DNA from: Paraburkholderia agricolaris
Lineage (GTDB): Bacteria; Pseudomonadota; Gammaproteobacteria; Burkholderiales; Burkholderiaceae
Assembly: GCF_009455635.1 (NCBI RefSeq)
Contig: NZ_QPER01000002.1
Span: 744,001-808,000, forward strand
Reading direction: 5' to 3'
DNA length: 64,000 nt
In this document: in pieces, positions 8,546 to 17,565 of the stretch
Numbering within the stretch: position 1 is the stretch's first letter
How the letters are laid out: each line of letters begins with the position of its first letter
Made by a program: the position numbers and the translations under genes
The notes under the pieces: model-generated
Seen by the model: only the letters and a program-made list of their open reading frames with translations
What the model was told of the DNA's origin: nothing
Database searches by the model: none

Positions 8546-9085
8546 ATGAGTCGTTTCTTTGGCGAGATCCGTCAGGCGGGTTATGTAGTGCGCGATATCG
8601 AGGCCGCGATGGACTACTGGAGCCGCGTACTTGGCGTGGGTCCGTGGTTCTACAACGAACGCGTGCCAATCGAGAATTACACGTACCGTGGGCAATCGTA
8701 CGACGTGCATAACTCGGTGGCGCTGGCGAACTCGGGCACGCTGCAGGTCGAGCTGATCCAGACCCGCAATGACGCGCCGTCCATGTATCGCGACTTTCTT
8801 GCCGCGGGACACACCGGTTTGCAGCACAACGCTTACTGGACCACTTCATTCGATGCCGATCTTGCGCGTTTGCAGGAGCAAGGCTTCAAAGTCGCGATGA
8901 GCGGCGAGGTGGGGCGTAATGGGCGTTTCGTTTACTTCGACACTGAAAATCATCCAGGCACGGTGGTCGAGTTGTCGGAGATCGCGGGGCCGAAGGGCAA
9001 ACTGTTCGACATGATCTACGCGGCCTCGCGAGATTGGGACGGTCGTGATCCGGTGCGCCGCTTTCCCGATCTGAGCACGCTATGA
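8546..9085 (+). CDS. VOC (glyoxalase-fold) family protein
   Basis: This 179-residue protein has two VOC half-modules. The first starts RQAGYVVRDIEAAMDYW (residue 9 on) and ends in QVELIQ; the second has GLQHNAYW and VVELSE. Likely metal ligands are Q/E/H/E, close to the methylmalonyl-CoA-epimerase-like subgroup (H/Q/H/E) but with Gln at the first position. Its stop overlaps the start of the RuBisCO-like gene, implying translational coupling and a shared pathway. It may be an epimerase, isomerase or lyase on the imported acid; exact reaction unknown. Confidence 0.85.
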   Translation: MSRFFGEIRQAGYVVRDIEAAMDYWSRVLGVGPWFYNERVPIENYTYRGQSYDVHNSVALANSGTLQVELIQTRNDAPSMYRDFLAAGHTGLQHNAYWTTSFDADLARLQEQGFKVAMSGEVGRNGRFVYFDTENHPGTVVELSEIAGPKGKLFDMIYAASRDWDGRDPVRRFPDLSTL

Positions 9086-10380
9086 ACACGATATTGCGGG
9101 CGCAGACCGTCACCGACGAGTGCCTCGAAGCCGACTATCTGATCGAGACGCCGCTCGATCCCGCGCGCGTGGCCGACGTGATGGCCGGCGAGCAGTCGAG
9201 CGGCACCTTCGTGCGGGTCGCGAATGAATCCGACGCGCTACGCGCGCGCAGTCGCGCCAGCGTGGTGCGAATCGACGAGCTCGAGCCGGCTTCGCAGCCC
9301 AGCTTGCCGAGCGCGTGGCTGGCGCGTCAGGGCACGCAAGGACCGTGGCGGCGCGCTCGCGTCACGTTGTCGTTTCCATTGGCCAACATCGGCGTGAATC
9401 TGCCGACGCTTGCCGCGACCGTTGCCGGCAATCTGTATGACCTCGGTGAAGTGACCGGCATGCGGCTGTTGTCGCTGCGCTTGCCGGCCTCATATCGCGC
9501 GCGCTTTGAATTGCCGCGTCATGGCGTAGCCGGTACGCGGGCGCTGACGCAAGTCGCGGACAGGCCGATGATCGGCACCATCATCAAGCCGAATGTTGGT
9601 TTGAGTGCCGAAGAAACCGCGGCGCTGGTGCGCGAGTTGTGCGAAGCGGGTGTCGATTTCATCAAGGATGACGAAGTGTGTGCGAATCCCGCGCATGCTC
9701 CGCTTGCTGAGCGCGTGCGCGCGGTGATGAAAGCAGTGCGCGACTATCGCGAGCGCAGCGGCCGCCCCGTCATGGTCGCGTTCAATATCACCGACGATCT
9801 CGACGCGATGCGCCGTCACGCGGAACTCGTCGAGCACGAAGGCGGCAGTTGCGTGATGGCCAGCATCAACTGGTGCGGCTTTTCGGCGATCCAGACGCTG
9901 CGCCGCGCAACGCCACTCGTGCTGCATGCGCATCGAAACGGCTACGGCATGATGTCGCGCGATCCGGCGCTCGGCATGTCGTTTCAGGCGTATCAGACGC
10001 TCTGGCGATTGACGGGTGTCGACCATATGCACGTGCACGGTCTCGCCGGTAAATTCGCGCAAAGCGACGCCGAGGTGATCGAATCCGCACGCGATTGTGC
10101 TGCGCCACTCGCACCGGGTTGCGACGATGCCGTGTTGCCCGCATTTTCGTCAGGACAATGGGCGGGCACCGTGCCGGCGACGTTCGATGCCGTGCACTCC
10201 ACCGACGTATTGTTCATGTCGGGCGGTGGCGTTCTCGCGCATCCCGACGGTCCTGCGGCCGGCGTCACAAGTGTTCGGCAGGCATGGGAGGCGGCGCAGG
10301 CGCACACGCCGCTGGAACGTTACGCCGAACATATGCCGGAATTGCGGCGTGCGCTGGAGTTCTTCGGCAGCCGACCATGA
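9082..10380 (+). CDS. RuBisCO-like protein (large-subunit family)
   Basis: This 432-residue RuBisCO large-chain homolog keeps the catalytic set: K169 in GTIIKPNVGLS, the carbamylated-lysine motif K195-D-D197-E198, H284-R285 in LHAHRNG, loop-6 lysine K324 in GLAGKF, S356-S-G358, and G381-G-G383. Such conservation argues for Mg-enediolate chemistry rather than a pseudoenzyme. Known relatives beside DUF1537 kinases act on 3-oxo-isoapionate 4-phosphate (OiaC decarboxylase, OiaX transcarboxylase/hydrolase). It overlaps the VOC gene by 4 nt and the kinase ORF follows. Substrate here is inferred only. Confidence 0.92.
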   Translation: MNTILRAQTVTDECLEADYLIETPLDPARVADVMAGEQSSGTFVRVANESDALRARSRASVVRIDELEPASQPSLPSAWLARQGTQGPWRRARVTLSFPLANIGVNLPTLAATVAGNLYDLGEVTGMRLLSLRLPASYRARFELPRHGVAGTRALTQVADRPMIGTIIKPNVGLSAEETAALVRELCEAGVDFIKDDEVCANPAHAPLAERVRAVMKAVRDYRERSGRPVMVAFNITDDLDAMRRHAELVEHEGGSCVMASINWCGFSAIQTLRRATPLVLHAHRNGYGMMSRDPALGMSFQAYQTLWRLTGVDHMHVHGLAGKFAQSDAEVIESARDCAAPLAPGCDDAVLPAFSSGQWAGTVPATFDAVHSTDVLFMSGGGVLAHPDGPAAGVTSVRQAWEAAQAHTPLERYAEHMPELRRALEFFGSRP

Positions 10381-10403
10381 GCGACACGCGGGAGGTGAAT
10401 GGC

Positions 10404-11780
10404 ATGAGCGGCATGAGCAGCGCGGGCCCCGCTTATGGTTTCTACGGCGACGACTTTACGGGCGCGACCGACACGCTCGCTCATCTCGCCCGCGCCGGCT
10501 TGCGCACCATGCTGTTCTTCGCTCCGCCAGATGCCCAACGGCTGTCGATGCTGGGCCGGCTCGACGCAGTGGGTATCGCGGGCGCCGCGCGCACCATGCA
10601 GCCCCATGCGCAACATCAGGAGCTGGCACGGGTGGGGGCCGCGTTCGCCGCGCTAGGCGTGCGCGTGATGCACTACAAAGTGTGTTCGACCTTCGACAGT
10701 GCGCCGCAGACCGGCAGCATCGGCGTGGCAATCCGCACATTGCGCGAGTACTGTGCGAACTCGCTCGTGGCCGTGGTGGGGGGGCAACCGAGTCTGCGTC
10801 GCTATTGTGTATTCGGCGAACTGTTTGCGGCTGGCGGTGAAGACGCTCATCAACAATCGGTCTACAGAATCGACCGTCACCCGACCATGAGCCGTCATCC
10901 CGTCACGCCGATGAATGAAGCGGACTTACGAGTTCATTTGCAACGTCAGGGATTGAAGAATGTGCAATCGGTCGATTGGCGTTGTTACGCGCGCGGGGAC
11001 GCGGCGCTGCAAACCGAACTGGATTGCCTGCTCGAATCGAAACCAGATGCCGTGCTATTCGACGTACTCGACGACTCGCATTTGCAAGCGATTGGCGGTT
11101 TGATCGCCCGTCATGCCGCGATCCGCTCGCCACTGCTTGCGGTTGGGGCGAGTAGTGTGGCGCAGGCTTATGTCAGTGCGCTCAATGATGTGGTGGACCG
11201 AGGAGAAGTCAGTGCCGTGCCTGCGCCGCTGACACGCGCACGGGGCCCGGTGTTCGTGCTGGCCGGCAGTCTTTCCCCTTTGACGGAAGTGCAGATCGCC
11301 GCGGCACAGTCTTATCTGCGTGTAGAACTGGACCCGCAGCAAATGACCGGCAATGCGGCGCCGGATTATCTGGCTGAACGCGTCGCGGCAATCGTCGGGC
11401 CGTTGCGCGATGGACGCAATGTGCTGGCTTTCACGACCCGGCGCATGGCGCATCCCATAGCCGACGCTGCACGCAGCGTGATGCCGCAACTCGCTAATGC
11501 GAATGCCGCATTGCTGAAAGCGGTGCTTGGCAAGGTGAGACTGCAGCGCATCGGGATCGCAGGTGGGGATACATCGAGCATCGCCGTGCGCGCGCTCGAT
11601 GCATGGGGGTTGTCGTATCTTGCTCCCTTGTCGGCGGGCGTCACCGTTTGCCGTCTGCACGCTGAGCGGAGTGAACTCGACGGCATGGAAGTCATGCTCA
11701 AGGGCGGTCAAATGGGCGATGCCGATCTGTTCGAGCAACTGCTGAACGGCTATGCCGGCGATGAAGCAGCCGACAGCTAG
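10404..11780 (+). CDS. DUF1537 four-carbon acid sugar kinase family protein
   Basis: This roughly 458-residue kinase has the N-terminal substrate-domain motif GDDFTGATD (residues 15-23) and a C-terminal ATP-domain motif AGGDTSSIAVRAL. Family members phosphorylate 3-oxo-tetronates, and OiaK phosphorylates 3-oxo-isoapionate. GGGAGGT about 6 nt before 10404 supports this start; an in-frame ATG at 10377 overlaps the RuBisCO-like stop (ATGA) but lacks a ribosome binding site. Pairing with a RuBisCO-like enzyme suggests phosphorylate-then-decarboxylate logic. Confidence 0.9.
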   Translation: MSGMSSAGPAYGFYGDDFTGATDTLAHLARAGLRTMLFFAPPDAQRLSMLGRLDAVGIAGAARTMQPHAQHQELARVGAAFAALGVRVMHYKVCSTFDSAPQTGSIGVAIRTLREYCANSLVAVVGGQPSLRRYCVFGELFAAGGEDAHQQSVYRIDRHPTMSRHPVTPMNEADLRVHLQRQGLKNVQSVDWRCYARGDAALQTELDCLLESKPDAVLFDVLDDSHLQAIGGLIARHAAIRSPLLAVGASSVAQAYVSALNDVVDRGEVSAVPAPLTRARGPVFVLAGSLSPLTEVQIAAAQSYLRVELDPQQMTGNAAPDYLAERVAAIVGPLRDGRNVLAFTTRRMAHPIADAARSVMPQLANANAALLKAVLGKVRLQRIGIAGGDTSSIAVRALDAWGLSYLAPLSAGVTVCRLHAERSELDGMEVMLKGGQMGDADLFEQLLNGYAGDEAADS

Positions 11781-11805
11781 CCGCTCTTAAGCAGCGCAAT
11801 ACCGG

Positions 11806-11961
11806 CTATATGACGCCAGTGAGGACCAGCACAATCACGACGATCACTACGAGTCCGAGACCGCCTGTTGGCCCATAACCCCACGCACGGCTATGAGGCC
11901 ACGTCGGAAGCGCACCGATGAGGAGAAGGATCAGCACGACCAGAAGAATAGTTCCCAACAT
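11806..11961 (-). CDS. DUF3309 family small membrane protein
   Basis: This 51-residue protein starts MLGTILLVVLILLLIGALPT and continues WPHSRAWGYGPTGG before a second hydrophobic segment. The layout and the LPTWPHS-GYGPTGG signature match the widespread DUF3309 small membrane family. GGAGG lies about 9 nt upstream. Function is unknown for the family. It is convergent with the kinase gene, 25 bp away. Confidence 0.85.
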   Translation of the reverse strand: MLGTILLVVLILLLIGALPTWPHSRAWGYGPTGGLGLVVIVVIVLVLTGVI

Positions 11962-12196
11962 ATTAATTACCTCCGCTTGGATTGACAGGACCTATCTGTC
12001 ACGACAGCCGTGCGGCCCGCGGTTGAGCGGGCTCGCGAAAGGCAGTATCGATGCCGTGGGTTCAGCAAGCCATGTGCCCAACAGCGAAAGTCGGAGCGCA
12101 TATCTGTTTAAAACGAACGTCTGCGTTCTTGCGAGGCGCCGTTTTATTCATCTGAGGTGGGACGCTTCGACCGTTCCCCCGGATCGGTTTCCTCTG

Positions 12197-12224
12197 CCTT
12201 AAGGGACCTTAAGGCACCTTAAGG
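12197..12224. repeat. Three phased CCTTAAGG palindromes
   Basis: CCTTAAGG occurs at 12197, 12207 and 12217, an exact 10-bp period, so all three copies face the same side of the helix. They lie about 90 bp upstream of the CGTTAC boxes. A cooperative protein-binding array is plausible. Confidence 0.5.
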
Positions 12225-12311
12225 CATCTTCCTCATAGCCCTCGTTGGACTTTTCGCAGCGCTCCTGCCTGCCCGCCTCCGTTCTGGTTCGATGAGCGCC
12301 GTTACGGGCGG

Positions 12312-12323
12312 CGTTACGTAACG
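12312..12323. promoter_or_regulatory. Candidate enhancer site (GTTACGTAAC), exopolysaccharide promoter 1
   Basis: CGTTACGTAACG is a perfect 12-bp palindrome, flanked by half-site-like CGTTAC at 12300 and 12328. Its centre is 136.5 bp upstream of the first G of the sigma-54 -24 element. The same element-to-promoter spacing recurs at three other loci in this window. Confidence 0.65.
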
Positions 12324-12452
12324 GGCGCGTTACCGGGCATGTTTTTGCGTTTTATTTGACGGCTTTCCAGGCGACCGTTCCAGGGAAAAAACGTATCTGC
12401 GACAAGGGTTTGTCCCATATATTAAAGCTGATTGTAAAAAAAATATAACGAT

Positions 12453-12468
12453 TGGCACGGTTGCTGCT
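12453..12468 (+). promoter_or_regulatory. Sigma-54 promoter, exopolysaccharide unit 1
   Basis: TTGGCACGGTTGCTGCT has GG (12454-12455), exactly 10 nt, then GC (12466-12467), with the full TTGGCACG -24 element. This matches the RpoN consensus TGGCACG-N4-TTGCW closely. It would start transcription about 410 nt before the initiating transferase. Confidence 0.72.
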
Positions 12469-12537
12469 TTAAAGGTTGCGCGGTGCATAACACAGACAAC
12501 ACAAGCAGTAAGCAGCAGTAGCGAAGTTCGAGTCAAC

Positions 12538-12569
12538 GACTGACCTGGTCGGGGGTTATCAGGTCAGTC
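12538..12569 (+). other. Leader hairpin
   Basis: GACTGACCTG (12538-12547) and CAGGTCAGTC (12560-12569) form a perfect 10-bp stem with a 12-nt loop in the predicted untranslated leader. There is no T-tract, so it is more likely an RNA structural or regulatory element than a terminator. Confidence 0.4.
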
Positions 12570-12888
12570 TCCTCAACGTACAAGCGGTTTGATCTCTGGT
12601 TCGGATCTCGCCGTGGCGGCGTTTGCCTGAGTACCCAGATTGGACGGGTGCGAGCGGCTTGCAGCACATCCCCTATCGCTGTTCAGGAACGTCCAGTCGT
12701 GTCGTTTCGCGCTGGATGAATGAAATCCAGATTGTTTTTGTATTGCGCGCTTCTTCGCGTGCCGGGGTGGTTTTGTTGTCGCGAAGAGCGTGGTGGTTGA
12801 TGTACGAGAGACATGGGCTGCTGAAGCAAACATAAGTTGAGCAGCTCCACAAGAACGTTTGGCGCGAGAGACCAGCGCGGGGATAAGT

Positions 12889-14304
12889 ATGGATACGGCG
12901 AATTTTTCGCAGCAAAGAAGAACGATACCGGGGTTGCAAGGCCTGATCTCACGCTTGCTCGATGTGATGCTCGTCGTCCTGGGGGCGTTGGCTGCATCGC
13001 AGGTGCGCTTTGAAGACCTGACGCAAAGCCGTATCGATACCGCGTTCGTTGCGTTTGCCGCGGCCTTTACGCTGGTTCTGTTCCCTACTTTCGGTGTCTA
13101 TGGATCGTGGCGTGGGCGGGCGATGTTGCGCATGGCCGGTCAGGTGTCACTGGCGTGGTTCGTCGTTCAGGGCTTTGGCCTTGTGTTGATGTTTTCGCTG
13201 CATCGCACGGATTTCATCTCGCGTCTCTGGTTTGCCTACTGGATGGCCATTACGGGGGGCGCGTTGATTGCGTCGCGTCTGCTTGTGCACGCTGTGCTGG
13301 CACGCGTGCGCCATGCGGGGATGAATCTGCGTCGGGTTGCCGTGGTCGGATGCGGTGCGCATTGCCACCAGGTCGTGCGCAATATCGAAGGCTCGAGTGC
13401 GAGTGGTTTTCGCGCGGTGGCGGCCTTCGATGTGCGGCCGGTGCTGGGAACGATAGGTTCGGGCGTGCCGGTGTACGACGACATCGTCAAGTTCGCTGCC
13501 TACGTGAGATCTCACGACGTGAGCGAGTTGTGGCTTGCGTTGCCTCTCTCCGAGGAACGCACGATCTCGCGCTTTGTCGCCGAGTTTCGCGACGATCTCG
13601 TGAACGTGCGTTTTGTGCCTGATATGCGCAGCGTTGCGCTGTTCGATAGCGGCATGATCGATTTGATCGGGATGCCTGCAATTAATCTGGTTGCGTCGCC
13701 GGTACCGGCTCGCGCGTTAGTGAAGAAAGAGATTTTCGATCGCCTGTTCGCCGCTTGTGCACTGCTGGCGCTTGCACCGCTGCTCGTGGCAATTGCGATT
13801 GCCATCAAGTTCTCTTCGCGAGGGCCTGTGTTTTTCACGCAGAAGCGCAAGGGCGCGGACGGCCGCATCTTCAAGATCTACAAGTTCCGCTCGATGCGTC
13901 CTCATGCCGTGGAAACAGGCGTGCTGAAACAGGCGACGCGGGGCGATCCGCGTATTACGCGAGTAGGTGCGTTTCTCAGGCGTACCAGTCTGGATGAGCT
14001 GCCGCAATTCTTCAATGTGCTGCGCGGCGATATGTCGGTGGTGGGGCCGCGGCCTCATGCGATCGAACACGACGAGCTTTATCAGAAAGTCGTGAACGGC
14101 TATATCCATCGGTACCGAATCAAGCCGGGTATTACGGGGTGGGCGCAGATCAACGGATTCAGAGGGGAGACAGACCAGATCGAGAAGATGCAAGGACGCG
14201 TCGAACATGACCTGTATTACCTGCGCAATTGGTCATTCGGGCTCGACATGCGGATTGTCGCGGCGACGATAGCGAAAGGGCTGATCCATAGCAACGCGTA
14301 CTGA
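12889..14304 (+). CDS. Undecaprenyl-phosphate sugar phosphotransferase (initiating glycosyltransferase)
   Basis: This 471-residue protein has about four N-terminal spans, a CoA-binding-like domain (about 140-260) and the bacterial sugar-transferase domain (about 275-471: [40 protein letters not shown]). It should load the first sugar-1-phosphate, often glucose, onto undecaprenyl phosphate at the inner membrane. ATG 12889 with GGGGAT upstream is preferred to a TTG at 12859. First gene of the locus, behind the sigma-54 promoter. Confidence 0.93.
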   Translation: MDTANFSQQRRTIPGLQGLISRLLDVMLVVLGALAASQVRFEDLTQSRIDTAFVAFAAAFTLVLFPTFGVYGSWRGRAMLRMAGQVSLAWFVVQGFGLVLMFSLHRTDFISRLWFAYWMAITGGALIASRLLVHAVLARVRHAGMNLRRVAVVGCGAHCHQVVRNIEGSSASGFRAVAAFDVRPVLGTIGSGVPVYDDIVKFAAYVRSHDVSELWLALPLSEERTISRFVAEFRDDLVNVRFVPDMRSVALFDSGMIDLIGMPAINLVASPVPARALVKKEIFDRLFAACALLALAPLLVAIAIAIKFSSRGPVFFTQKRKGADGRIFKIYKFRSMRPHAVETGVLKQATRGDPRITRVGAFLRRTSLDELPQFFNVLRGDMSVVGPRPHAIEHDELYQKVVNGYIHRYRIKPGITGWAQINGFRGETDQIEKMQGRVEHDLYYLRNWSFGLDMRIVAATIAKGLIHSNAY

Positions 14305-14328
14305 CACTTGCACACAATAAGAAAACAC

Positions 14329-16725
14329 ATGGCCACGAGATCACGCGGACAACTATTCGTATTGGCGCCGACAGCCGTTGCAGTCGCTTCCTTTCTGGCA
14401 TTTTCGGCATCGGTACAAGCGGCCGAGCCGGCGTTGAATGCGTTAGGCCAGGCCGGTGGCCTAGTCATTCCGTATGCGTTTGCTTTGCCCGAAGGTACAG
14501 GAGAAGTTCAGTACAACAACTACATCGACCCGCGATACGGAAAACAGGCGACCGGCTCAGAAGTCTATTGGGGCGCCTTCGGACTGCTGCCTTACGTTGA
14601 AGTTGCGGGCGGGCTGGCCAACTATCCGACGGTCAAGTCGGTTCAGTTCACTGGCGAGGAGCATTTCATATTTCGGCATCTGATGGCCAATGTCAAGGTC
14701 GAAGTACCGAAGTTCTTCAAGTATCAGCCGAACATTGCGTTCGGTGTGACGGACATTGGTGGTCAGACACATTTCTTCCGTTCGAAGTACGGCGTGGTGT
14801 CGCAAGCGTTCGGACCGGTGACATTGACGGCCGGTTACGGCCGGGGCGATCGACTTGACGGTTTGTTCGGCGGCGCGCAGGTCTCGCTGTGGAACACGGG
14901 GCTGTCGCTGCTCGCAGAAGATGATTCGAAGACGCCTTATGCCGGTGTACGTTATCAATCGCCGCGAATTAGCTGGCTTGCCGATGCGAACGTGATCGGC
15001 ACGTTCATGCGCTCGATTCGTTCGACCGATGGCGTGGCGCCGCGCACTTCATTCTCGGTGGGCATTCAGATTCCGCTGGGCAAGCGCTTTAGCGGTGCGC
15101 GTTGTGCAGAGGGCTTGTGCGACGGGCCGCAAGTACCCGCAGCCCAAACCGCGGATGCCGACGATGACGGCGCCATCCGCCTCGCCAGCCTGCAACCGGT
15201 GGACACACGCGCAGCCAATGCCGGGCACAGTGCACTGGCCGCCGCGCCGATCACGTATGTGCCGCCTTTGCAGTCGTATGCGTCCGTGATGCTGAGTGAC
15301 GTGACAGCGGGTAAATCGTCCGACACGCCGTCTGCCGCCATTCCGGAAGCGCTGGATACCTCCGCGCTCGATGAGATCGCCGCGCAACTGTTTGCTGCCG
15401 GACTCGAACGTGTGCGTGTCGGGGTCAGCGGTCGCGATCTGGTGGTCGAGTACGAGAACCATCGCTACAACCAGAACGAAGCCGATGCGCTCGGTATTGC
15501 GCTCGGTGTCGCGAGTGTGAATGCACCTCATGGCACCGCCAGGATTCACGTGGTCATCAAGAAGGCCAATGAACCAATAGGCGAAGTCATTGTGGACCGC
15601 GACGCATTTGCGCAGTTCATTGCCGGCGGCGCGCCGACAGCTGCGGGTGCTTCATTGACGATGCGTACGCGTCCAACCTACGACGCGGATTCGATCGCAT
15701 GGCATGGCAACGAACACACGCATGGGTTGACGCGGATTCAGATCGAGCCGGTGGTCAGTTACCTGTACGGCACCGAGTACGGTGTCTTCGATGTTTCGCT
15801 GGGCGCCAACATTGAAGGATTCGTGCCGCTTTGGCGGGGTGCGGAGTTGTACGCGAGCTATATCGCGCCGCTCTACAACACCAAAAACATGGACGAGGGC
15901 CGGGTGTTCAGCGATTACCGCTTGCGCGGTGGCCTGAATGCGGTCGCCCTGGCGCAAAGCTTCTGGATCATGCCGCAAGTGTTCAACGTGGCATCGATCG
16001 GAAAGTTCGACTACTCGTACGTCGGTGTGCAGAACGAAACCACGGTATTCGTGCCGGGACGCCCCGATCTGATTCGTCTGCGGCTCGCCTATTTTCACCA
16101 TGAACCGGGTCATGACGAATTGCCGAGCGAGAAGAATGCCGAGCTGACTTACCGCTGGGTCCAACCGTCCTGGAAGCTGTGGATCGAAGCCGGGGTGGCG
16201 CGTTTTGTTGGAGGAGACAAGGGACCGGTTGCGACACTGACACGCTGGTTCGACGACGTATCAGTGAGTGTGCATGGCGAACATAGCGGGCAGGGCACGT
16301 TTGTGGGGGCAGCAGTCAGCTTCCCACTGACGTTGCGCCAGGGCATGAAGCCGGGGATCAGCCAGGTGTACGGCTCGGAGCAGTTCGGGCTCGATTTCCG
16401 CACGCGGGTGGGCTCGACGAATTACCTGTCGGCCAATGCGGCGGAGAACATGAGTTTCCCGTATAGCACACAGCAGTATTTGTTGAATCAGGGCCGCTTT
16501 AGCGGCGAGTACTTCTCGACTCAGCTCTATCGGATGCGTGATGCGTATCTGCGTTACGGGCGGCCGCCTAGTGACGGTACTGACGGCACTGACCGCACGA
16601 AACAGAAACCGCAAGTGAGTGTGCCTGCCGTGTCGACGGGCGCCGTGCTTTCACAGGGCATCTGCGGAAACGGTTTGCAGGGTGTAGGCGACGGACGGGC
16701 TTTGGCACCGGTCAATTGTGAATGA
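14329..16725 (+). CDS. YjbH-domain outer-membrane exopolysaccharide protein
   Basis: This roughly 798-residue exported protein has a signal peptide ending near SVQAAEPA, then the YjbH-type start GQAGGLVIPYAFALPEGTGE. Many alternating aromatic strands suggest a beta-barrel. YjbH homologs occur in exopolysaccharide operons (yjbEFGH of E. coli) and are thought to act in the outer membrane. ATG 14329 is used; a TTG at 14308 is also in frame. It follows the initiating transferase by 24 bp. Precise role in export is not established. Confidence 0.85.
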   Translation: MATRSRGQLFVLAPTAVAVASFLAFSASVQAAEPALNALGQAGGLVIPYAFALPEGTGEVQYNNYIDPRYGKQATGSEVYWGAFGLLPYVEVAGGLANYPTVKSVQFTGEEHFIFRHLMANVKVEVPKFFKYQPNIAFGVTDIGGQTHFFRSKYGVVSQAFGPVTLTAGYGRGDRLDGLFGGAQVSLWNTGLSLLAEDDSKTPYAGVRYQSPRISWLADANVIGTFMRSIRSTDGVAPRTSFSVGIQIPLGKRFSGARCAEGLCDGPQVPAAQTADADDDGAIRLASLQPVDTRAANAGHSALAAAPITYVPPLQSYASVMLSDVTAGKSSDTPSAAIPEALDTSALDEIAAQLFAAGLERVRVGVSGRDLVVEYENHRYNQNEADALGIALGVASVNAPHGTARIHVVIKKANEPIGEVIVDRDAFAQFIAGGAPTAAGASLTMRTRPTYDADSIAWHGNEHTHGLTRIQIEPVVSYLYGTEYGVFDVSLGANIEGFVPLWRGAELYASYIAPLYNTKNMDEGRVFSDYRLRGGLNAVALAQSFWIMPQVFNVASIGKFDYSYVGVQNETTVFVPGRPDLIRLRLAYFHHEPGHDELPSEKNAELTYRWVQPSWKLWIEAGVARFVGGDKGPVATLTRWFDDVSVSVHGEHSGQGTFVGAAVSFPLTLRQGMKPGISQVYGSEQFGLDFRTRVGSTNYLSANAAENMSFPYSTQQYLLNQGRFSGEYFSTQLYRMRDAYLRYGRPPSDGTDGTDRTKQKPQVSVPAVSTGAVLSQGICGNGLQGVGDGRALAPVNCE

Positions 16726-16744
16726 CTTTCTTTGGAGATAGGCG

Positions 16745-17485
16745 ATGAAGCTTCTAAACGGCGCCACGCTGCGCTCGCTGCAGTTCGGATCGATCGTGCT
16801 TGCCACCAGCGCGCTGGTCGCATGTGGTGGTGGAACCAGCACCGGCAGTTCGCCGGTCGGGACGGTAAACGGCACGGCCGCTGTTGGCGCGGCACTCGCT
16901 AACGCAAGTATCACGCTGGCCTGCAAGAACGGCTCGGGCAGTGCAACGGCAAATTCGAACGGCGCTTATACGGCGACCTTCGCGTTTGACGGTCCTTGCG
17001 CGATTACCGCGACCAGCGGTGCGATCACGATTCACTCGTTTGCTGCCGGCGCGGGTACTTTCAATGTGACGCCGCTGACAGAACTGTTGCTGGACTACCT
17101 GGCGGGGCAATTGGGTACGACTGTGAGCGGCCTGCTAGCGGGGATTTCTTCTAACTCTTCGTATCAGAGCGCGCTGTCGAACAGTACGGTGATTGCGAAT
17201 GCTCAGGCGGCGGTGGCGACGCTGATCAAGAACACGTATGGAATCACGCTTTCTTCGTCGTCGTTCCTGACGGTTTCGTTTACGCCTGGCGCTCCGGGCG
17301 CGGATGCGGATCTCGACACCTTGTTGGCGGCTGGCGCGATTACCAGCAACGGTCAACCGGCGGCGTCGCTCTCGAGCGCTGCAACGGCAGCGGGCGCAGC
17401 AGCACCGATTTCCGGCGGAAGCGGCAGCAATGGATCGACCGGCGGTACGGGCGGCACCGGCGGTACTGGCACAACGACTAAATGA
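16745..17485 (+). CDS. Gly/Ser/Thr-rich lipoprotein of unknown function
   Basis: This 246-residue protein has a lipoprotein signal with lipobox LVAC (cysteine near residue 27), a Ser/Thr/Ala/Gly-rich body, and a low-complexity tail of GGTGGTGG type. The middle (FNVTPLTELLLDYLAGQLGTT) is amphipathic. It follows the YjbH gene by 19 bp and closes the first exopolysaccharide unit, so it is probably a surface accessory. The composition resembles the repeat lipoprotein at 59.8-61.8 kb, which has the same promoter type. Confidence 0.75.
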   Translation: MKLLNGATLRSLQFGSIVLATSALVACGGGTSTGSSPVGTVNGTAAVGAALANASITLACKNGSGSATANSNGAYTATFAFDGPCAITATSGAITIHSFAAGAGTFNVTPLTELLLDYLAGQLGTTVSGLLAGISSNSSYQSALSNSTVIANAQAAVATLIKNTYGITLSSSSFLTVSFTPGAPGADADLDTLLAAGAITSNGQPAASLSSAATAAGAAAPISGGSGSNGSTGGTGGTGGTGTTTK

Positions 17486-17546
17486 GTGCAGTGCGTTAGT
17501 GCTTGAGAGGCAGGACATTCGATCATCTTCACGCGTTACGGCAGGA

Positions 17547-17558
17547 CGTTACGTAACG
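17547..17558. promoter_or_regulatory. Candidate enhancer site (GTTACGTAAC), exopolysaccharide promoter 2
   Basis: CGTTACGTAACG again, with an extra CGTTAC at 17534. The centre is 129.5 bp upstream of the first G of the sigma-54 promoter at 17682. It lies between the lipoprotein gene and wza. Confidence 0.65.
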
Positions 17559-17565
17559 CAGGTCG

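Larger units (their letters stand above)
11962..12888 (+). other. Long regulatory region upstream of the exopolysaccharide locus
   Basis: No convincing gene lies in these 927 bp. It holds three phased CCTTAAGG repeats (12197-12224), CGTTAC-type boxes (12300-12336), a sigma-54 promoter (12454-12467) and a roughly 400-nt untranslated leader with a 10-bp hairpin (12538-12569). Confidence 0.6.
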
